From Lactifluus volemus (lineage: Eukaryota > Basidiomycota > Agaricomycetes > Russulales > Russulaceae): DNA of 64,000 nt. Made by a program: the position numbers and the translations under genes. Under the pieces are notes generated by a model. The model was not told where the DNA came from and ran no database searches. It saw only the letters and a program-made list of their open reading frames with translations. Below, piece after piece: positions 1-12,156 of the stretch (positions are counted from its first letter, which is position 1; every line of letters starts with the position of its first letter). The DNA is taken from the NCBI GenBank assembly GCA_022376515.1, contig WTXI01000001.1, forward strand, positions 1,240,001 through 1,304,000, given 5' to 3'.

Positions 1-197
1 GGGTTCTCGAGGTTGGGCGCCTGAACGTTGAATGTATGTCAGACGAGCAGAACAGAAGTGACAAGAGTGGCGAAAATAGGAGGTCCACGCATACCGTTTG
101 ACAGGGGTAGACCTGTAGGTATGGTTGAGGGATCTGGAACTTGTTGAAGTTCGTGCAGTGCGGCTGGCTGATCCACCGGAGTTCGGTCGACATCCAT
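1..197 (-). CDS. Possible 5' part of an unidentified gene running off the left edge
   Basis: An ATG on the minus strand at 195-197 opens a reading frame of about 52 codons beginning MDVDRTPVDQPAALHELQ and rich in Pro, Leu and Thr; the frame closes at a TGA near position 40. GT and AG signals just before the window edge could join it to a further exon. A start MDVD followed by a low-complexity segment is common in fungal proteins, but I recognise no family. It would be divergent or tandem with nothing else here, because TAF5 lies on the same strand upstream of it. The call rests only on open frame and start context and may be wrong. Confidence 0.3.
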
Positions 198-646
198 GCT
201 TGTGGCCATCTCTATCTTACAGACAACACCCGGTCACTAGAGGGAGTGACAAAGGGGAGTGGACGGCTGAACAAAAATAAGAGAGAGTGCTACAATTGGG
301 TAGCTTGCTCGAGGGATGAGAGAGACCGAATGTGTGAACAAGTGCTTCGTCAGTTTAAAGACTATGCAAAACTTGTTAACTTAAACCACGTGAATGATCC
401 ACACGTGCCACGCCCTCACACACACGCTGTACCCCTATCATTTAAATACGATCCAGGTATATCGATCCTACAATAATTACACGGAAAACGAGGTTCGGAG
501 AAACGTTGGCAGTTATCACGCCAAGCCATTTATCGCCCACATACAGCACCTGATGCCAGATGAAAAACGTTTCTGTAGGATCGGAATGAAGGTTTCACTT
601 GAATTGGTCTGCTCAAACTCTTGCGACAGTCAAACCGCTCATTTCA
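198..646. other. Intergenic stretch between TAF5 and the left-edge gene
   Basis: This stretch contains the 3' region of TAF5 and the would-be promoter of the left-edge gene. Short open frames exist on both strands, but none resembles a known protein. There is a CACGTG E-box-like hexamer twice close together around 388-406. I see nothing else. Confidence 0.4.
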
Positions 647-3435
647 TCACCGTGCTGTCGTGGAGAGGTACGGCCCTGCCACGAGGCACAAATTACGAGG
701 GGTGAAATGGACAGATATTATAGGGGTTCGCTTGGTTGGGAACGTCGCTAGGAGGTCCGTTCTGTATGATTCTATGAGACCAAGATGCACGAGAGAGAGA
801 ACCTGCGAAAAACACGCACGTCTCGATCACATCCGGGCCTAGTTCTTTCGAATGGTGCCCACTGGTACTGCTCCCGACACCATTTGTTCGGGATGACTCA
901 GGTGGTCCGCCCGCACTTTTGACGTCCCAGCACCTGACAGTCCAATCTGCCCCCCCGCTGACAAGTACGGAAGACTCTGCACTGAAAGCCAGTGAATAGA
1001 CAGAAGTTGTGTGACCTGTCATCTTTTTGATCCGGCGTCCAGATCCAAGGTCCCATAGATTGATGGCCAGATCCTCACCTAAAGGTGACATGCTTCAGCA
1101 GAGTTCTCGGTAACTTGGAGATCGACTCACCCGCTGTAGCCAAATAACGACCATCTGGGCTGAAGGCAAGTGTAGAGACAATACCTTGGTGACCGACGAA
1201 GACGCGGACGGAGGTACCTCGTTGGACATCCCACAGCCGGGCGGTCCAGTCGCTCGAACCCGTAGCTATGTATAATGAATTGGGATGGAATCGGACGCAC
1301 TGCTTCCCGTGAGTTTCTGACAATCTTGCAACATTGCCTGGCGCTCACATCAACGTCACTCGAGTGACCTGCATAGATTCGAAGGGTGGAAGTTCGGTCT
1401 GTTGACCAAAGTCGGGCAGTACGATCGCGACTGGCTGTTGTGAAATAGATGCCCATGGGACTCCAGTCGACATCCCAAATCGGGTTTTGATGTCCTCTAT
1501 ATGCAACTACATTCGTCATGGTGTCCATCGACCATAACCTTGCTGTCGCATCGGCCGAGCCAGACAGAAGACACTTCGGGGGTTGAGCAGAACAGCTTAC
1601 AGGATCGAACGCAAGAGCATAGACTGGCCCACTGTGTCCGATGAGTTTGCGAGTAGGTGATCCTCCTTTCTCTCTCAGAGAGTTGAGAGAAGAAGCTGCA
1701 GTTTAGCGATCAGCGAGTGACACGCAACGGTCTGATGGAAGGTCGCACAGTCCCGAATGTTGTTAAGCTGGAATTCGCTTTGCATTCCATTCAGTGATTC
1801 TCCCTTCAAATTCCATAATCGAATGTAACTCTCCTCAAAACCGGCGGCCATGAGTGACGTATCCTGGGAAAAAATACAACAAGGAGAACTAGAGGGCAAC
1901 CGTTGACAAGTCAGTGACAATTCCGAAAAACGGAGCTAGCGCGAACCTTTCATGTACATCATGCAACGTGTATGCACATATACTGGGCAGACTACGCTGC
2001 CGTGCGGCAGCCCCTTGAGGGGTGTTACCATCCCCAGAAGAAAGCAGGCTCGGCTCAAGACGGATACGCTTTCTGGCATCTCTTATTTTCTCAACCTCCC
2101 GTCTGACATCCATGGTTCTAAAAGTTGGAGGATGTGGTAGCAAATCTGCAGTTGTAGGAGAGACGATCCCACCAGTTGTACTGGGACGGACGAGATGGTT
2201 ATCATATTGGGCGGCAGGATCTCGGTCCATCATTGCTTGTTCTCGCAGGGATTTCTCAGTTTCTGCACGAAGTTCTTCTGAGATGGGGGCTGGCCCTAGC
2301 TTCAGTTCGCCAGCAGCATCGTTAAAAGCTTGGGGGTTTGTGAAAGGTGTCGACGTCCCGTTAGGTTGTGGTATGAGTGACGAGAGAAGCCCAGTGTTCT
2401 CCTCCCAAGATGTAACAGACTTGGAAGCGCTGGTCGTAGCCACTGCGACGAGTCAAAGTCCGTCTAATCCCAAATGATCTGAGGAACAATGCTTACCATC
2501 AAATCTGAGGTGATTGTTGACAACACGCATGACCGCTGCTCTCCCTCTCCGGCCTCTCTCGCCAAGGAAACCGTCACCTGCACCAGGAGCCTCTCCTCCT
2601 ACGCCCTCTGTGAGCCAGCCTAACAATAACGCAAAACCAGAGCGAGACATTTGAATCGTGTATTTTTCGTTCCTGAAGCGCTGCGCCGTCTCATCGCTTT
2701 GAATGTGGGACGGCAGACGAAGGGTGGAAAGGCGATGGATTTCAGTGCTGTGCAAGGGTTCCAATGACGGCGAAAACGCTTCGAAGAATTCCTGGGCTAG
2801 AGCCTGACGGTTACGAGGCTAGGTTACTTGTAACGTTTGGTGCTCACCAGCATCTTTGAAGCCAAACTGGACGAGGTCGAGATAAAAGTGACAAAATATT
2901 GGGAAGATGATGGGACGGAATTCGGGCTGGATTGTGTTGTGAGAACCAAGTCACGGAGTGATGAATACGCTGGGCGTACACGGTACATATCCAAGGAACC
3001 TTCCACCCATGAGACTAGTTCTCTGAAACCTTCATGCTTGTCATTGGGATCAAGGGATAAAATCTCCTCAGCTCCCACTGGTCCAATGCTAGCAATTAGA
3101 TTCTGTAAGTTGGACGAGTTGACCGCTGATGCTAGCTCTTTCTGCACGCCTAGAGTTGTCTTGAGCGTATTTTCCCCAGGTTGAGCGGGCTTTTCGGCGA
3201 AAATGGTGAGTTTTTTTACGAGTTCCTCTCCGGATATAGTAATGGGAGATTTCCCCTTGTCGTCGGAGGAAGTGATGGATTCTGTGAGGGCTTGCTCTGC
3301 GGATTTATGCCCTCTTGCTCGAAGGTACTCCAAAACGAGACGATCAGCGGCAAGCGTTGCTTGATTTGTTTCCGCAGAAGGGGGGGCTGGAGTAGAAGCG
3401 TCTGGAGTAGAAGCAGTAGGTGTAGCGGCCGACAT
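647..3435 (-). CDS. TAF5: TFIID subunit TAF5 (WD40 repeat protein)
   Basis: A core scaffold subunit of TFIID (and usually SAGA) for RNA polymerase II initiation in the nucleus. The start MSAATPTAS has an ATG at 3433-3435. An N-terminal LisH-like helix (LVLEYLRARGHKSAEQAL, about residues 34-51) is followed by the TAF5 NTD2 domain (ELVSWVEGSLDMYR, then EFFEAFSPSLEPLHSTEI and RNEKYTIQMSRSGFALLLGW). A charged linker leads to about six WD40 repeats with typical WD ends (ARLWS, TARLWDVQRG, AINLWDLGSG, TVRCWDVKSAGG). The last exon, read after an intron near 800, ends DLLATFPTKRTP, then TPRNLCLVAGPY, and stops at 647-649; this matches the usual TAF5 C-terminus. At least seven short introns are needed. 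No key element is missing and the length, about 780 residues, is normal. Confidence 0.93.
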
Positions 3436-3589
3436 GATGGTGGAATATTGTCGATTGCTGGTAACCTACTACAGGAGTGCTTGTGCTAAGTAACATCCGC
3501 GCGTCTTTCCTTCACGCGTTCCATTCCCCACGTGATCTCATACCACCACCACATTTTATCCGACATCTAAATAATTCTACAGGTTCGTC
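3436..3589 (-). promoter_or_regulatory. TAF5 promoter region with MCB-like and E-box hexamers
   Basis: Only 154 bp separate the TAF5 start from the stop of the Nox gene lying upstream on the same strand. It contains ACGCGT at 3514-3519 and CACGTG at 3529-3534. These are the core sequences of MBF and bHLH sites in fungi; whether they work here is inference. Confidence 0.3.
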
Positions 3590-5642
3590 TCAGAAATGCT
3601 CCTTTGCGAATGTGAAGTTGACAGAAGCTGAAGAGTGCTGCAATGTCGCTTCCTTGATGGCCTTCGCAAGCGGTGTAGGGCCACAGAAATAAGTCTAGCA
3701 ATGCCCTAGTCAGTTGAGAGATCAGAAATGCCAGCATATAACATACTCCAACAGTGGTCTTAAGCTGTGAATTAGTTCCCGGAAGATACTGGCCAGATTC
3801 AATCGCCTGGCGCATGCGGCCGTAGATGGTTTTCCAGTCGGGACGACCAAACATTGTACGGGAGCGGAGTAAAGTCAGTGGGTCATAGTCTGCTCCAGCA
3901 TCGTTGATAGCGATATTCCAGAGCATGTCATCAGCAATCTTCTGGGTGAGATAAATATTGATACGAAGGAAGTTCGCTGCAAATAGTTATAGATACAGTT
4001 TGCGCAAACAACATACGAAGACTTACGATCAGCCTGAGCAGCCTCAACTTCCTGCAACAAACTCTGGAACCAACCAAACGAGGGGGTGTCACGGCAAATC
4101 CAGAAAAACTCCACCCTGCGCAAGCTACCGAGATGGCCACTTCGTTGACGATACCAAATGTGTTTCAGGATTGAGGCAAAGGGGGTGACACCTATCCAAG
4201 CATGAGACAACGAATCAAGTATGAGTGTGTGCCATACCAATACCGGCGCCGATCAGAACGGCAATCTCCACATTAAAAACGTCCTCAGCTGGAGCACCGT
4301 AGGGACCGTCGATTCGCACAACGGGGAGATCACGGCTCATATTAGAAGTATCAAGTTCAACGAAATCTCCACGAGATGAACCAAATGTGCTGTCTTTCTC
4401 GTCCTTTTCCCCACCGTTCATGGCGGCTTGTGTAAGCGCAGCTACAACGGATGGTCCAGCCCCTACGCGTTCGCCAAGGGCATGGGTCCAATCGCCAACC
4501 TGGCGGATGTGGATGGAGACGTAGGGGTCCTCTGGGGCGGATGTGATGGTGAACTAGATAGCCGGTTGAGCGTTAGCATCATGGTAGAGGGAACCAACGA
4601 TCTAACCGGATGCCACTGCCAGCGAGAGACCTCGGGGACCTGAAGGAACAACCATTGGCCGGCCGTGTATTTGAAGCTGGGTTTCAGGATACGAAGCTCC
4701 ATGGCACCTGCGTCATTAGACTTTAGAAAAAAAAAAATACAAGACAGTTCACCACGGAACGCACCACTTGGGTGAACAAGAAGCTTGGACAACCTTGTAG
4801 CCCTTCGCGCGCGTATCTCACGATAAACCCTCTCGCCGAAATAGATGATACCGGGCCATATTATGAACCTCCAACTTTCGTATCCAAGGCAATGCTGGGT
4901 GGAATAGAAGGGGAAAGATGTGGTATAATCCGGGAGCGCCGAATCACGGACGAAACAACCGGTCGCATGGGTATAGAGACCGATCAAGAAAAAGAAGGCC
5001 AGATGGTGGGTGTACCAGAAGGCTTCAAAACACTGCTTGCGTATCTTGTGGTGAGCAGTCGTGTACATCAAGAGCATCAAAAACAGCATAAAATGGCCAG
5101 TAATGCCGCCGGCTTGCGTGTAGTGGATTTGAAGCGCTGTCACTGGCCGGACCTCTAGAAAGTAGGTGAGATGAAATGAACTAACGAGGAAACAAGGAGA
5201 AATGTACGGGTTCGCTCGACGTTTATGAAGTTGACATAGTGAGCAGTGGTATGAATCATCGCCCAGAAGGCCATGGAATATGCCACTTGTCTATGGAACC
5301 AGATGTTTTCATCGGCAGGGAACAACCAAGTAAGCTTGGGACGAATGACACGAATGATGTTTCGGAGCATTGGGAGGAGGATGAGGCCTCCGTCATAGGC
5401 GAGAACTAGGCCGGCGCCACGGGAGGTCCAAACGGACCACTTGAGGCCGTTCAGAACGTGGAGCTTTTGGTTGGTTTGCTGAGGAGAGGTAAATAATGTT
5501 TCACCATACAGAAAAAAGTCAGGACGCGCACTTGACTATACCAGCCATAGGCGAAGAAAGCGAGGTGAGAACCGTAGAATAAGACGTTGAAGGCCAGCCT
5601 CCTCGCGACTAGGAACTCTCGCTGGAACCAGCTTTCTGCCAT
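3590..5642 (-). CDS. nox1: NADPH oxidase, fungal NoxA/Nox1 type
   Basis: A membrane flavocytochrome that moves electrons from NADPH through FAD and two haems to oxygen, making superoxide used in fungal differentiation and hyphal signalling. It starts MAESWFQREFLVARR (ATG at 5640-5642). The first membrane helix (FNVLFYGSHLAFFAYGW) follows directly, with no long N-terminal extension as in NoxB. Haem-ligand His residues lie in FHRQVAYSMAFWAMIHTTAH and in WYTHHLAFFFLIGLYTHA. The FAD site is HPFTITSAP (read after an intron near 4600-4550). The NADPH-binding part has DGPYGAPAEDVF and VLIGAGIG, followed by FCGPTPLAKAI. The end FTFAKEHF with TGA at 3590-3592 is the typical Nox C-terminus. About eight introns are needed and no frame breaks were seen. 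The NoxA rather than NoxB assignment rests on the short N-terminus. Confidence 0.93.
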
Positions 5643-5961
5643 GACAACAACTAAGGAGGGTGTATCTACAACTGTTCGATGAGGGTAGTGAATGACGTCC
5701 GGCCTGCCAGACCAGAAAAAACAAAACAAAAGAGAGGGAGAGAAGAGGGGAGAGCAAAAGGAGGTCCCTTGACAGCGGGACAAAAAGGAGGGGAGAATAA
5801 AGGCCAAGAAATCGGATGTTGCCGACTGAGGGGTGACTGTGACCATGACAACGGTGTCTGTACTACACGGCGTTCGTCGTTCCCATCAAACAGAACTGCA
5901 TCAAATCGGTACTAAAAAAGTACTGCACAACGCAGCCACATGCATGTCGTGTCACAATAAT
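5643..5961. other. Intergenic: Nox promoter and MAD2 3' region
   Basis: About 320 bp between the Nox start and the MAD2 stop, both genes being on the minus strand. It contains a purine-rich tract on the plus strand (about 5708-5765). No coding potential was recognised. Confidence 0.5.
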
Positions 5962-6804
5962 TTACCCTTCGTAGCGATATGAAACCATGGCTTCAATTCT
6001 ATGCACATCCGTACTGAAACTCCGCAACTTGACCTGCTGGCTTTTGCTGGCCTCAATAGCCAGCGGATCTGTATCCACCCACTCATTCGCTGGGACATCG
6101 GCCGACTCGTTAGTATAGGCAAGGATGTTGAAAACAGTCGACTCGTCGATGATGGGCAAAAACGTCACTGTTGATACGATTTGCTTGAGTATTGACCGAA
6201 TTTCCGCTTGGATCTCAGCTTCTGATTTAGACGCTTGCCGCCTGTCACGGTCAATGATCAACAATCAAAGGCTGTTGTCAACAGTGACCCACTGTTCAAC
6301 GTCGTCCTGAGCGGGTTGCTCTACTAGATTGATATCGAAAACCCATCGCTCCAGTGAAGTTCTAGTGTCTTTCGAGATAATCGCCACAACGAGCTGGGTC
6401 ACCGCTCCCGTGAGTAACCACGCTGTACTTTGCGTTAGTCATTCTGGTGAGGAATGCAACCCGTACACTCACCGCTAATCTGCTTCAAAATCCTGGAAAT
6501 GATGTGAGAACGAATCAAGTGATAAAAGAGGGTGATAGCTAGTACTTGTCAAGGTAATTCTCTAAGGCCAGATCCTGGGTAATCAGCACGGTTTGGCCAT
6601 ATTTCTTGACCATATGAAAATCGTCTGCGGGGTATACTCCTCGTTGAAATAGGATACTGTGGAGAAGGCGTGGATTGAGATGTCTATTCCAGGGACGAGT
6701 AGCACTCACGTGTTGACCGCATACTTGAAAAATTCAGTGACGAGATCTGTGGATCCTTTGAGAGTAATAGACTGGCGAATGGCAGCTTGCTTTGTAGGTG
6801 CCAT
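5962..6804 (-). CDS. MAD2: Spindle checkpoint protein MAD2 (HORMA domain)
   Basis: MAD2 binds Mad1 and Cdc20 at unattached kinetochores and helps hold back the anaphase-promoting complex. The start is ATG at 6802-6804 (MAPTKQAAIRQSITLKGST). The HORMA domain is complete: VTEFFKYAVN, then ILFQRGVYPADDFHMVKKYG, LVITQDLALENYLDKIL, VVAIISKDTRTSLERWVFDI, then EIQAEIRSILKQIVSTVTFL and the C-terminal safety-belt region VKLRSFSTDVHRIEAMVSYR before the stop at 5962-5964. Roughly 200 residues over four or five exons, which is the family's usual size. It is divergent from NUP155 with 262 bp between starts. Confidence 0.95.
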
Positions 6805-7066
6805 CGAGTGTTCAAGTTGACGTGCCACCGACGCGTTTGACCCAGGCGCGTCACCCACGTGAGCAAAGCGTGACGATAGTTCTTATTCAAAACATCGTGT
6901 ACAAGTACGCAATAATAGCATTAATAGAGAATAAATGTTTGATACAACCGACAGGACATGTGCTGAGTGATGTGCGACTCGGAGGTGGCACGTGGACTTT
7001 GAAACGCGTCTCAACACGTAGTTGTAGGCCTTGCCCAGCACCCCTCCACCTGCACATCATCGGTCC
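6805..7066. promoter_or_regulatory. Bidirectional MAD2/NUP155 promoter with two MCB-like sites
   Basis: The 262 bp between the divergent MAD2 and NUP155 start codons contains ACGCGT at 6831-6836 and again at 7004-7009, plus a CACGTG at about 6855-6860. ACGCGT is the MluI cell-cycle box bound by MBF in fungi. Two copies in so short a stretch fit cell-cycle control of a checkpoint gene, but this is inferred from sequence only. Confidence 0.4.
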
Positions 7067-10000
7067 ATGCAAGCCCATGTGTCTCCTCCAAATTTGGACT
7101 TGCCCCTCCTACAGGGCGCAAGCCAAGTCCTCCAGGACTATTTCGCCAAGGACTCCCAGATCATTCCTGACGTAGGCGACTTACTTGTCCTTCGTAGGCC
7201 CGTTCAATGATACGCGTATGAAACATACTTACACACACCCTGCCAGCTGGAGCATCATCATCAGCCTCTTATTCCGTCTTTCCTGACGACTATCGTGTTC
7301 CCTTTCAAAAGAGGCGGTTAATCGGCATCCCTGAGAGCTTGTTTCAATTTTACAACAGTCCGCGTTCCTCTGACTCTCCTTATTCGACGCTTACATTCAC
7401 TTACAGCTACGGATGTTGTTTCGCATATGGGGCTTCTCTCGGAAATAGAGAGGGTCTGGGTTGCAATAGACCACAAGCTTTTTCTCTGGGACTACGTAGA
7501 TGGGTGTGTCGCGTCTCTTCCTACTCAAACAAAATCACCTGAAGAGTTTATCATAGCCAAGACTTGAGCTCCTTCGTAGATCAACCCGATGTCATTACCC
7601 ACGTTTCCATCGTCCACCCAAAACCTGGAGTCTTCGTTGACGAGATCAATCATCTACTTGTCCTGTGCACCCCTTTAACTGTCATCCTCCTGGGAGTATC
7701 TGCGACAGACATGCTCGAACCCAATCATAGGACTCGCAAAGAAATTAAGCTATTCGACTTGGACATGTCCGTGTCGTGCGACGTGGAGATGATATCGGTA
7801 GCTGGAACCCCAGATGGGCGAATATTCATGGCAGGATCGCAAGATGGCCATCTCTATGAGCTGCATTACCAAGAAAAGGAAGGTTGGTTTGGTCGGCGTG
7901 TCCAGTTGATCAATCATTCTGTCGGTAGCGTTCAGAGCTTTCTTCCCCGCTTCACCGCCCCTCGCTCAGAAGGTACGCCCCAGTTATTACATTGCACGGC
8001 CATCTTATTGTATTGCAATTTCCTCACAGATCGTGTCGTCTCCGTGGTCTCGGACCCCAGCAGAAACCTCTTCTATACGCTGACTGCGAACAGTATTATC
8101 GCCGTGTACTATCCAACAAGCAGCAGGACCGTTCAACTTTCGCAGACCATTCAAAATCTGTATAAACAGGCTCAAGACAAGGTGCCTGGTTCGCCTGCAA
8201 TCACACCAAAACATTTTCATATCATTTCTTTACACATTATCACCCAAGAGGAGACTCGTTCTGGCTTGCAGTTGATGGCTATCACCACGAACGGTGTCCG
8301 CCTATATTTTTCTACATTAGCAGGCCCATTTAGCCACTATCCTGGAAGCGACGCACAGCGAATTCAACGCCCTTTACAATTAGTTCACGTTCGCCTCCCA
8401 CCAGCCAACCTTCTTCATCCTGATGAACAATCCCATCCTTATTTGTCGAGTGGCTCCGGCTACGCATCCCGTCACCCCCAAGCCCTGCCAACTTCGCGCC
8501 CATACGTCCTTTCTGGACTGGAGAACTCGGTCCATGCTGCTGGCCTCACCATCGCTGCACATCCCGGGGACACAGAGGGCACAGATTTCCTTCTTTGCAT
8601 GTCACCGGATTTGACAAGGATTGGCGCTCTCGGACAGACACCCCCACAGACTTTGCCGCTTGCAGGACCATCATTCGGTGCTGGTGCTGCATCCCAGCGT
8701 CCACCATTGACAGAGAGAGCTGCTTTGCTTGCGATCCCGGGACGGACATGGGGTATGGCCGCTCTTCCCCGACCCAAGCATGCGATCACCATCACTAGCC
8801 CGGACTCTAACACACCGATGCCAGTTGTGACGAACGAACTGGCGTACCAGTTTCTGGAACCCACACGACAATTTTTGATACTCACAAACGTTGGAATCAC
8901 TGTATTGGCGAAGCGGCGTGCCCTAGATTGGCTGCGTGACGCCCTTGAAGAGGTGCAAGCCGAAGGAAATGTTCAGCCTATTATCGATTTCAGAGATAGG
9001 TATAGTTCTGACCAATATGAATCAAGGTTGGATGCTGTCCTCATATTATGTATTCAGCTTTGGCCGAGACCAGACTTGCGCTATGCTTTTGGCCTTGGCT
9101 AGTGGAAATACGTTCCTCGAGTTTGGGGAACAACCTATCAGCGGATCAGTTGTAAATCTTGCACCTGAGCTCGCCAATGTCGCAAAACAAGCTTTCTATG
9201 ACTGCGGCGAACGTCCAATGTGGGCTGAACGGATGACTTATGGTACTGGTGAGTACTTTCCCTAGCCTAGCGTGGCGTCCCCGTGCCAATAATGTGATCA
9301 GGTGACGGCTCGGGAACCGCGCTATTCAGCGGAAGGAGGGAAGGATTCTCTTTGTATTTCTCAAGGTTGGTGCGGCCAATTTGGAAGGGCAAGTTAATAA
9401 AGCCGGGGTACGCATCAAATTCATCTGCGTGACATCACACAAACTCCTTTTTTAGTGCACCAGGACCGCAGTCCAACATACCTGAAGAAATCCTGCTCAT
9501 GGTACAAAGAAATCTTGTTTCTCTACATAGTTTTCTGGAGGGAAACCCCCACCTTTTCCATTCTGCCACCGGGGATTACTCCGGTGCTCGCGCAGCGCCT
9601 GCGAGTGACCAAGAAGCATGGAAGGTCGATAATAGTATTTTTTTTTCACTCCATTCAATCATTTGACGCATTTCGTCTTTCCAGGCTGAACAAAAGTCTG
9701 TGGCAGAGTTACAGGCATTGTTGGCACGCACGATTGAAGGGGTTTCTTTCTTTCTCCTGCTAATCGACCATCACATTGGCGAACTCATTGGCCAGTGGGT
9801 ATCCTCCTCTGCCCTCGTTGACTACGTGATTGACAAATTCATCGACAGAACCGACACCGCCACTCAGAAACTCATCCATTCCATGACATTTGAAGAGCTC
9901 ATCACTGGGCAGAATGGAGTAGCTGCTTCGAGAGGGCTCGTGAACGTGATCATCGACCAACAAATAGGCCAGCAGATTGCGGTAAGCAACATAGCACGAC

Positions 10001-12034
10001 TAGGGCTTGTTAAGTTTGCCTTACGTATGTACTAGGTCGACACTATCAGCGACATTCTACAAACGCGCTGCGGATCATTTTGCAGTACGGACGACGTGAT
10101 GCTTTACAAGGTTCGAATATCGTTACTCTTCCCTGGCAGTTGCTGAGTATGTTTGTGCAGGCTAAGGAAAGCATACGGAGAGCTGTAGAGTGCCGTAATC
10201 CACAGGAGCGTCAAGGCTATCTCGGTGAATCATTGAGGTGCCTCTGTCGACTGACTGGTACTGCCTGAGGTTGACTATATATCCTCCAGGTTGTTCATAA
10301 AGGGCGCACGCATCATGGAGTTTGATAAGCTACGAGAAATCATCGGAGACTACCAGCAACTGGATTTTGCGAAAGGCGCCATTGAACTCCCATTACACTG
10401 CGCCGACGCATTGGACAGCGACGGCCTGGGAAAGGAGTTCTGGCAGATAGTCCCATTGCCAGACCCTTCCGGTAGCGCCAATGCATCTAATGACCCTCGA
10501 AAATCTGCTTGGGACCGGCGTGCTCATTGTTATGATCTGATTCTTGATTCGCTCGAAGCCTTTGAAAATAGGGCTACATCTGGAACCGGTGATGATGCTG
10601 CAGAGCAAGTGCGGGCCCATGCTTATGAGCTGGCATTTGCAAGCACCGACGAGATTTTCCATTCACGATTATACGAGTGGCTGATCTCGAGAAATCTGGC
10701 TGATGAGTTACTTGAGGTGCGCTAGACTTAGCCTTCGGAATGTCTAGGTCTGAATTCTTCAACTTTCTACAGATGCGTCCCGCCTACCTTCAGGCTTATC
10801 TCCAACGCGAGCCGAGAACGCTAGATAAATATCAGCTCCTCTGGCAGTTCTATGTCAAAGATGGCCAACCCCTCCGGGCGGCCGAAGTGCTGGCTACCTT
10901 GGCAGAATCATCTGAGTACGCAACGCCGATGACTCGAGCTACCATATCTCTCAACGTCTTTCAGATTCCCACTGTCATTATCCCAACGGATAGAGTACTT
11001 GACGCTCGCTGTTGGCAATGCGAAGGCCCATCCCGTGTCGGCTGGCGGCAAACACGAGTCTGCCATTGCCTTCTTAACAGATCTCGAGGAGAAATTAGAT
11101 GTTTCTCAAGTGCAGCTTGAGATATTCCATACGCTGTCGCCTCGTCTTCAGTCCCAGCCATCCGATTCGGACTTGAGGGAGAAGGTAGACCTTCTTGGAA
11201 GAGGGTTGTTCAGTATCACAGAAGTTCGTGCTGTCATCCATCCTTGCAAGCGTTTATTGACCAGTCATCGTAACGCAGCTCTACCAAGTGTATGCTGACC
11301 CATACGACCTTTTGACGATCAAACTATTGGCTCTGCATGTATCCCAACACCAGGACGAAACACTCGTCAAAGACATCTGGGATCGTATTTTCCATGAGGG
11401 TACGTCGATTTCGTGCGATGAGGAAGTCGGACTTTTGTGTTGAACGCTAGGACAGCTGTCCAGGGTGTCCCCATTGCCGAAGCTTTGGATCGCATTGAAG
11501 GGACAATTGTCCCGCTTGGTCAACGGTTCCATGGCTCAGATTCAAGCTTTCCATTCAGTTCGTGCAAGTGCTCCTACTAACCAACAATCACTAACACTCG
11601 GATGGACAGAGCATATCGCTCGCCTTTTAGTCGAGTTTCAGTTAGCGAACACAGACATTGTGCCACCTAGTTGGGCTGTGCTGGTGTTGGTGCGGTGCGG
11701 AATACCATACGTGGAAATATGGGATGTCTTTCATCAGATGTATGAATCACAGGTATGTCGCTATGCACGCCCCGCCAAGCCGAGCCCTTACCCCTCTTGC
11801 TAGGTCCCGCCATTCAGCTCACAATCGGCAGTCCAAATGCTCTCGGCCGCTATCTGTGTGCTTTTCCAAGACTGGCTAGAGGCAGAAAAGCGCTCTCCTG
11901 GTGAATATTTCCCGGTTGATCGCATCGACTCTGCTGTAGAGTTGTATCTCCGCGAGCTAGAGAGGGGTGACACCCAGAGGACTACGCGTGAGGGCTATGA
12001 ACGTGTTCGACGTGAGCTTCGGAGGTTTTGGTAG
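7067..12034 (+). CDS. NUP155: Nucleoporin NUP155/Nup170 family
   Basis: A large inner-ring scaffold nucleoporin of the nuclear pore complex. I place the start at ATG 7067-7069 (MQAHVSPPNLDLPLLQGAS), because the following conserved stretch DYFAKDSQIIPDVGDLL is in that frame. Later exons read SLFQFYN, then GLLSEIERVWVAIDHKLFLW and SSFVDQPDVITHVSIVHPKP, which is the characteristic N-terminal beta-propeller start of the family. The middle (7564-9050) is one long exon. The alpha-helical C-terminal half is spread over many exons (for example LFIKGARIMEFDKLREI, RPAYLQAYLQREPRTLDKY, EYLTLAVGNAKAH) and ends YERVRRELRRFW with the stop at 12032-12034. About 1,400 residues, which is normal for the family. 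No frame breaks were needed. Confidence 0.92.
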
Positions 12035-12156
12035 CCTTGATATATATATCACGTGATGACTGGATGATCTGACGCGATGATACTTAATAAGATTAAAGCG
12101 GTGGGTCATATCGCGAAGGATGAAACTAGATATGCAGGAGTAGACTTCTACGCATT

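Noticed and set aside
141..476. Plus-strand open frame of 111 codons
   Set aside because: It shows no known motif, uses a non-ATG-like context and lies opposite a better minus-strand candidate and intergenic sequence.
530..607. Alternative last exon for TAF5
   Set aside because: A spliced reading ending in a similar way (PIQVKPSFRSYRNVF) looked tempting, but the reading ending at 647 matches the family C-terminus much better.
8472..8900. 142-codon minus-strand frame
   Set aside because: It is antisense to the long conserved exon of NUP155 and is a shadow frame.
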